Positions 5,209-6,691 of a stretch of DNA of 6,691 bases are shown here, in pieces (position 1 is the first letter of the stretch; every line of letters starts with the position of its first letter). The position numbers were made by a program, and so were the translations under genes. The DNA comes from Deltaproteobacteria bacterium (lineage in GTDB: Bacteria; Desulfobacterota; DSM-4660; Desulfatiglandales; B25-G16), in NCBI GenBank assembly GCA_003646935.1, contig QMLW01000110.1, positions 1 through 6,691 of the forward strand, written 5' to 3'. The notes below the pieces were generated by a model. It made no database searches and was not told where the DNA came from. It saw nothing but the letters and a program-made list of their open reading frames with translations.

Positions 5209-5895
5209 ATGTCTAAAGAAAAGATCCTCGTGGTAGACGATGAGGAAGATATCTTAGAGCTATTGAAATTCAAGCTCTCAAGGGAGGGCTATCATGTTAC
5301 CGGTGCGGCATCCGGAGAGGAGGCGTTGAGCTGCGTGCGATCGGGAACCCCTGAGCTTATTGTTTTAGACCTCATGCTGCCGGGTATAGATGGAATTGAA
5401 GTAACAAGAGAACTGAAAAATGATCCCGATACCAAAAACATCCCCATCGTCATGTTAACGGCTAAAGGCGAGGAGGCGGACATCGTAACCGGCTTAGAGC
5501 TGGGTGCTGACGATTATATCACCAAGCCTTTCAGCCCCAGGATCTTGATCGCGAGAGTGAAAGCGGTTCTACGCAGAAAGGAAAAAGCATCCCAAGATAA
5601 AACCTCAGTTATTCAAATCCACGACCTCGTAATCCATCCAGGTCGCCGCGAGGTAATAGTGAACGGTGATCCAGTACAGCTGACCTTTACCGAATTCGGC
5701 ATCCTTAACTATCTCGCAAGGAGGCCGGGGTGGGTCTTCACCCGCACCCAGATCGTTGATGAGGTTCGCGGCGAAGATTACTATGTCACCGATCGTTCAG
5801 TGGATGTCCAGATTGTGGGGCTTCGAAGGAAACTGGGGCCTGCCGGCAAATATATAGAAACGGTTCGTGGCGTCGGGTACCGATTCAAGAGTTAA
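5209..5895 (+). CDS. phoB: PhoB-like OmpR-family response regulator
   Basis: This 228-residue two-domain regulator has a receiver domain at residues 4-122 with the acidic pair Asp10/Asp11, phospho-acceptor Asp54 (LIVLDLMLPG), switch Thr84 (VMLTAK) and Lys106 (ITKPFSP). A winged-helix Trans_reg_C domain spans about 130-227 and ends with the characteristic DRSVDVQIVGLRRKLG and YIETVRGVGYRFKS. Phosphorylation by the kinase encoded next should drive dimerisation and promoter binding. The PhoB assignment rests on similarity in pattern and on the PhoR-like partner; another OmpR-family member is possible. I chose the ATG at 5209 because the receiver domain begins there with GCGAG about 9 bases upstream. 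An in-frame ATG at 5173 has no ribosome binding site and would lie at the predicted transcription start. Confidence 0.88.
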   Translation: MSKEKILVVDDEEDILELLKFKLSREGYHVTGAASGEEALSCVRSGTPELIVLDLMLPGIDGIEVTRELKNDPDTKNIPIVMLTAKGEEADIVTGLELGADDYITKPFSPRILIARVKAVLRRKEKASQDKTSVIQIHDLVIHPGRREVIVNGDPVQLTFTEFGILNYLARRPGWVFTRTQIVDEVRGEDYYVTDRSVDVQIVGLRRKLGPAGKYIETVRGVGYRFKS

Positions 5896-5897
5896 CC

Positions 5898-6691
5898 ATG
5901 ACTAAGAAGAAACGGCTACTCTGGCACCTTTATCCATCTTTTCTTCTGATCACCGTCATATCGTTGATTGTGGTCACGTGGTATGCCTCTGATTCGCTTA
6001 AAGAATTCTTCCTTGAGCAAACTGCCTCAGATCTTAAGGTGCAAGCGCGGCTTTTCGAGAGCCAGGTTCTGAGATATCTCGATCCGCTCGATGAAAAAAC
6101 CATTGATCTCCTGTGTAAGGATATCGGAAAGGTAACTTCTACCCGGTTCACTGTTATACTTCCCTCGGGGAAGGTCGCGGGTGATTCCGAGGAGGATCCC
6201 GCCCGCATGGATACCCACGTGGACCGGCCCGAATTTATCCAGGCGCTGAACACTCCCTTCGGCATGTCCATACGGTACAGCCAAACCCTTGAAAAGAACA
6301 TGATGTACGTGGGAGTACCCATCAAGGTGAATCACCGGATCCTCGCAGTTGTTCGCGCCTCCATTCCCGTGACTGCCATAGACGCCCTTATCCGCAATAT
6401 CCAGAACGAAATAGCGCTGGTGGGCCTCATCATAGCGGTATTCGCTGCCATTTTGAGCCTGGCAATCTCCCGTAGGATTACCCGTCCTATTGACCCGATC
6501 AAAAGGACTGCTGAATCCATAGCCAGCGGTAACTTTCAAGCCAGGTCCCAGGTTGCTCAATCGGATGAAATAGGCAGCCTCTCCGATGCAATAAATCAGA
6601 TGGCCGTCCAGCTTCGCGACCGTATCGATACGGTCATGCGACAGAGAAACGAGATCGAGGCCATGCTCTCAAGCATGACCGAGGGGGTTAT
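5898..6691 (+). CDS. phoR: PhoR-like membrane sensor histidine kinase (N-terminal part, cut by window end)
   Basis: The 264 visible codons cover the sensory half of a histidine kinase. Residues 1-10 are basic and cytoplasmic, 11-30 are the first membrane helix, and 31-171 form an extracytoplasmic sensor domain of the PhoR/PAS-like kind (FTVILPSGKVAGDSEED, then PEFIQAL and MMYVGVPI). Residues 172-191 are the second helix and about 192-245 a HAMP linker (RRITRPIDPIKRTAESIASGNF ... DEIGSLSDAINQMA, given in parts). The last visible residues, NEIEAMLSSMTEGV, match the coiled coil that leads into a cytoplasmic PAS domain. The HisKA and ATPase domains lie beyond the edge. It starts 2 bases after the regulator stop, with AAGAG inside the end of that gene, so the two are cotranscribed and coupled. 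The phosphate-sensing role is likely from the architecture but not proven here. Confidence 0.85.
   Translation, partial: MTKKKRLLWHLYPSFLLITVISLIVVTWYASDSLKEFFLEQTASDLKVQARLFESQVLRYLDPLDEKTIDLLCKDIGKVTSTRFTVILPSGKVAGDSEEDPARMDTHVDRPEFIQALNTPFGMSIRYSQTLEKNMMYVGVPIKVNHRILAVVRASIPVTAIDALIRNIQNEIALVGLIIAVFAAILSLAISRRITRPIDPIKRTAESIASGNFQARSQVAQSDEIGSLSDAINQMAVQLRDRIDTVMRQRNEIEAMLSSMTEGV

Noticed and set aside
1..6691. CRISPR array, tRNA/rRNA genes, transposase or phage genes
   Set aside because: No spaced repeats, no tRNA-like cloverleaf or rRNA sequence and no mobile-element protein motifs were seen.

Overview
The window looks like chromosomal DNA from an anaerobic Gram-negative bacterium, most likely in the Desulfobacterota/Deltaproteobacteria. 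The basis is the sensor kinase, whose N-terminus and architecture (short cytoplasmic lead, one membrane helix, about 140 residues outside, second helix, HAMP) resemble deltaproteobacterial PhoR-type kinases. It is combined with oxygen-independent glycerol-phosphate-type redox genes. The taxon is an inference. The glpP/glpA-like/DUF1667 set is better known from Firmicutes and Thermotogae, so either a clostridial-type host or lateral transfer is possible.

Layout from left to right. (1) Bases 1-854, minus strand: an exported ABC-transporter substrate-binding protein running off the left edge, with a roughly 250-base upstream region holding a plausible sigma-70 promoter. (2) Bases 1106-3790, minus strand: a three-gene redox cassette transcribed as GlpA-like FAD dehydrogenase with a C-terminal BFD-type [2Fe-2S] domain, then a compact FAD/NAD(P) oxidoreductase (20-base overlap), then a cysteine-rich DUF1667 protein (20-base gap). 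(3) Bases 3791-4201: a gene-poor control region. Read on the minus strand it has a 12-bp repeat cluster, a TTGACA promoter, a potential antiterminator hairpin and a strong intrinsic terminator, all ahead of the GlpA-like gene. (4) Bases 4202-5064, minus strand: glpP, the glycerol-3-phosphate-responsive antiterminator protein, preceded by a truncated ArsC-like phosphatase whose stop overlaps the glpP start. (5) Bases 5209-6691, plus strand and divergent: a PhoB-like response regulator and a PhoR-like sensor kinase (cut by the right edge), separated by 2 bases.

How it fits together: GlpP probably senses glycerol-3-phosphate and lets RNA polymerase pass the terminator at 3904-3958. This would switch on the GlpA-like/oxidoreductase/DUF1667 module that oxidises glycerol-3-phosphate (or a related hydroxy-acid) and passes electrons through FAD and FeS centres. 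The leader carries the physical parts of such a switch: a promoter, a perfect 14-bp terminator stem and a competing 7-bp hairpin that uses the same bases. The phosphatase fragment upstream of glpP appears degraded. The divergent PhoB/PhoR-like pair may link the locus to phosphate status, but no promoter in the window proves that link.
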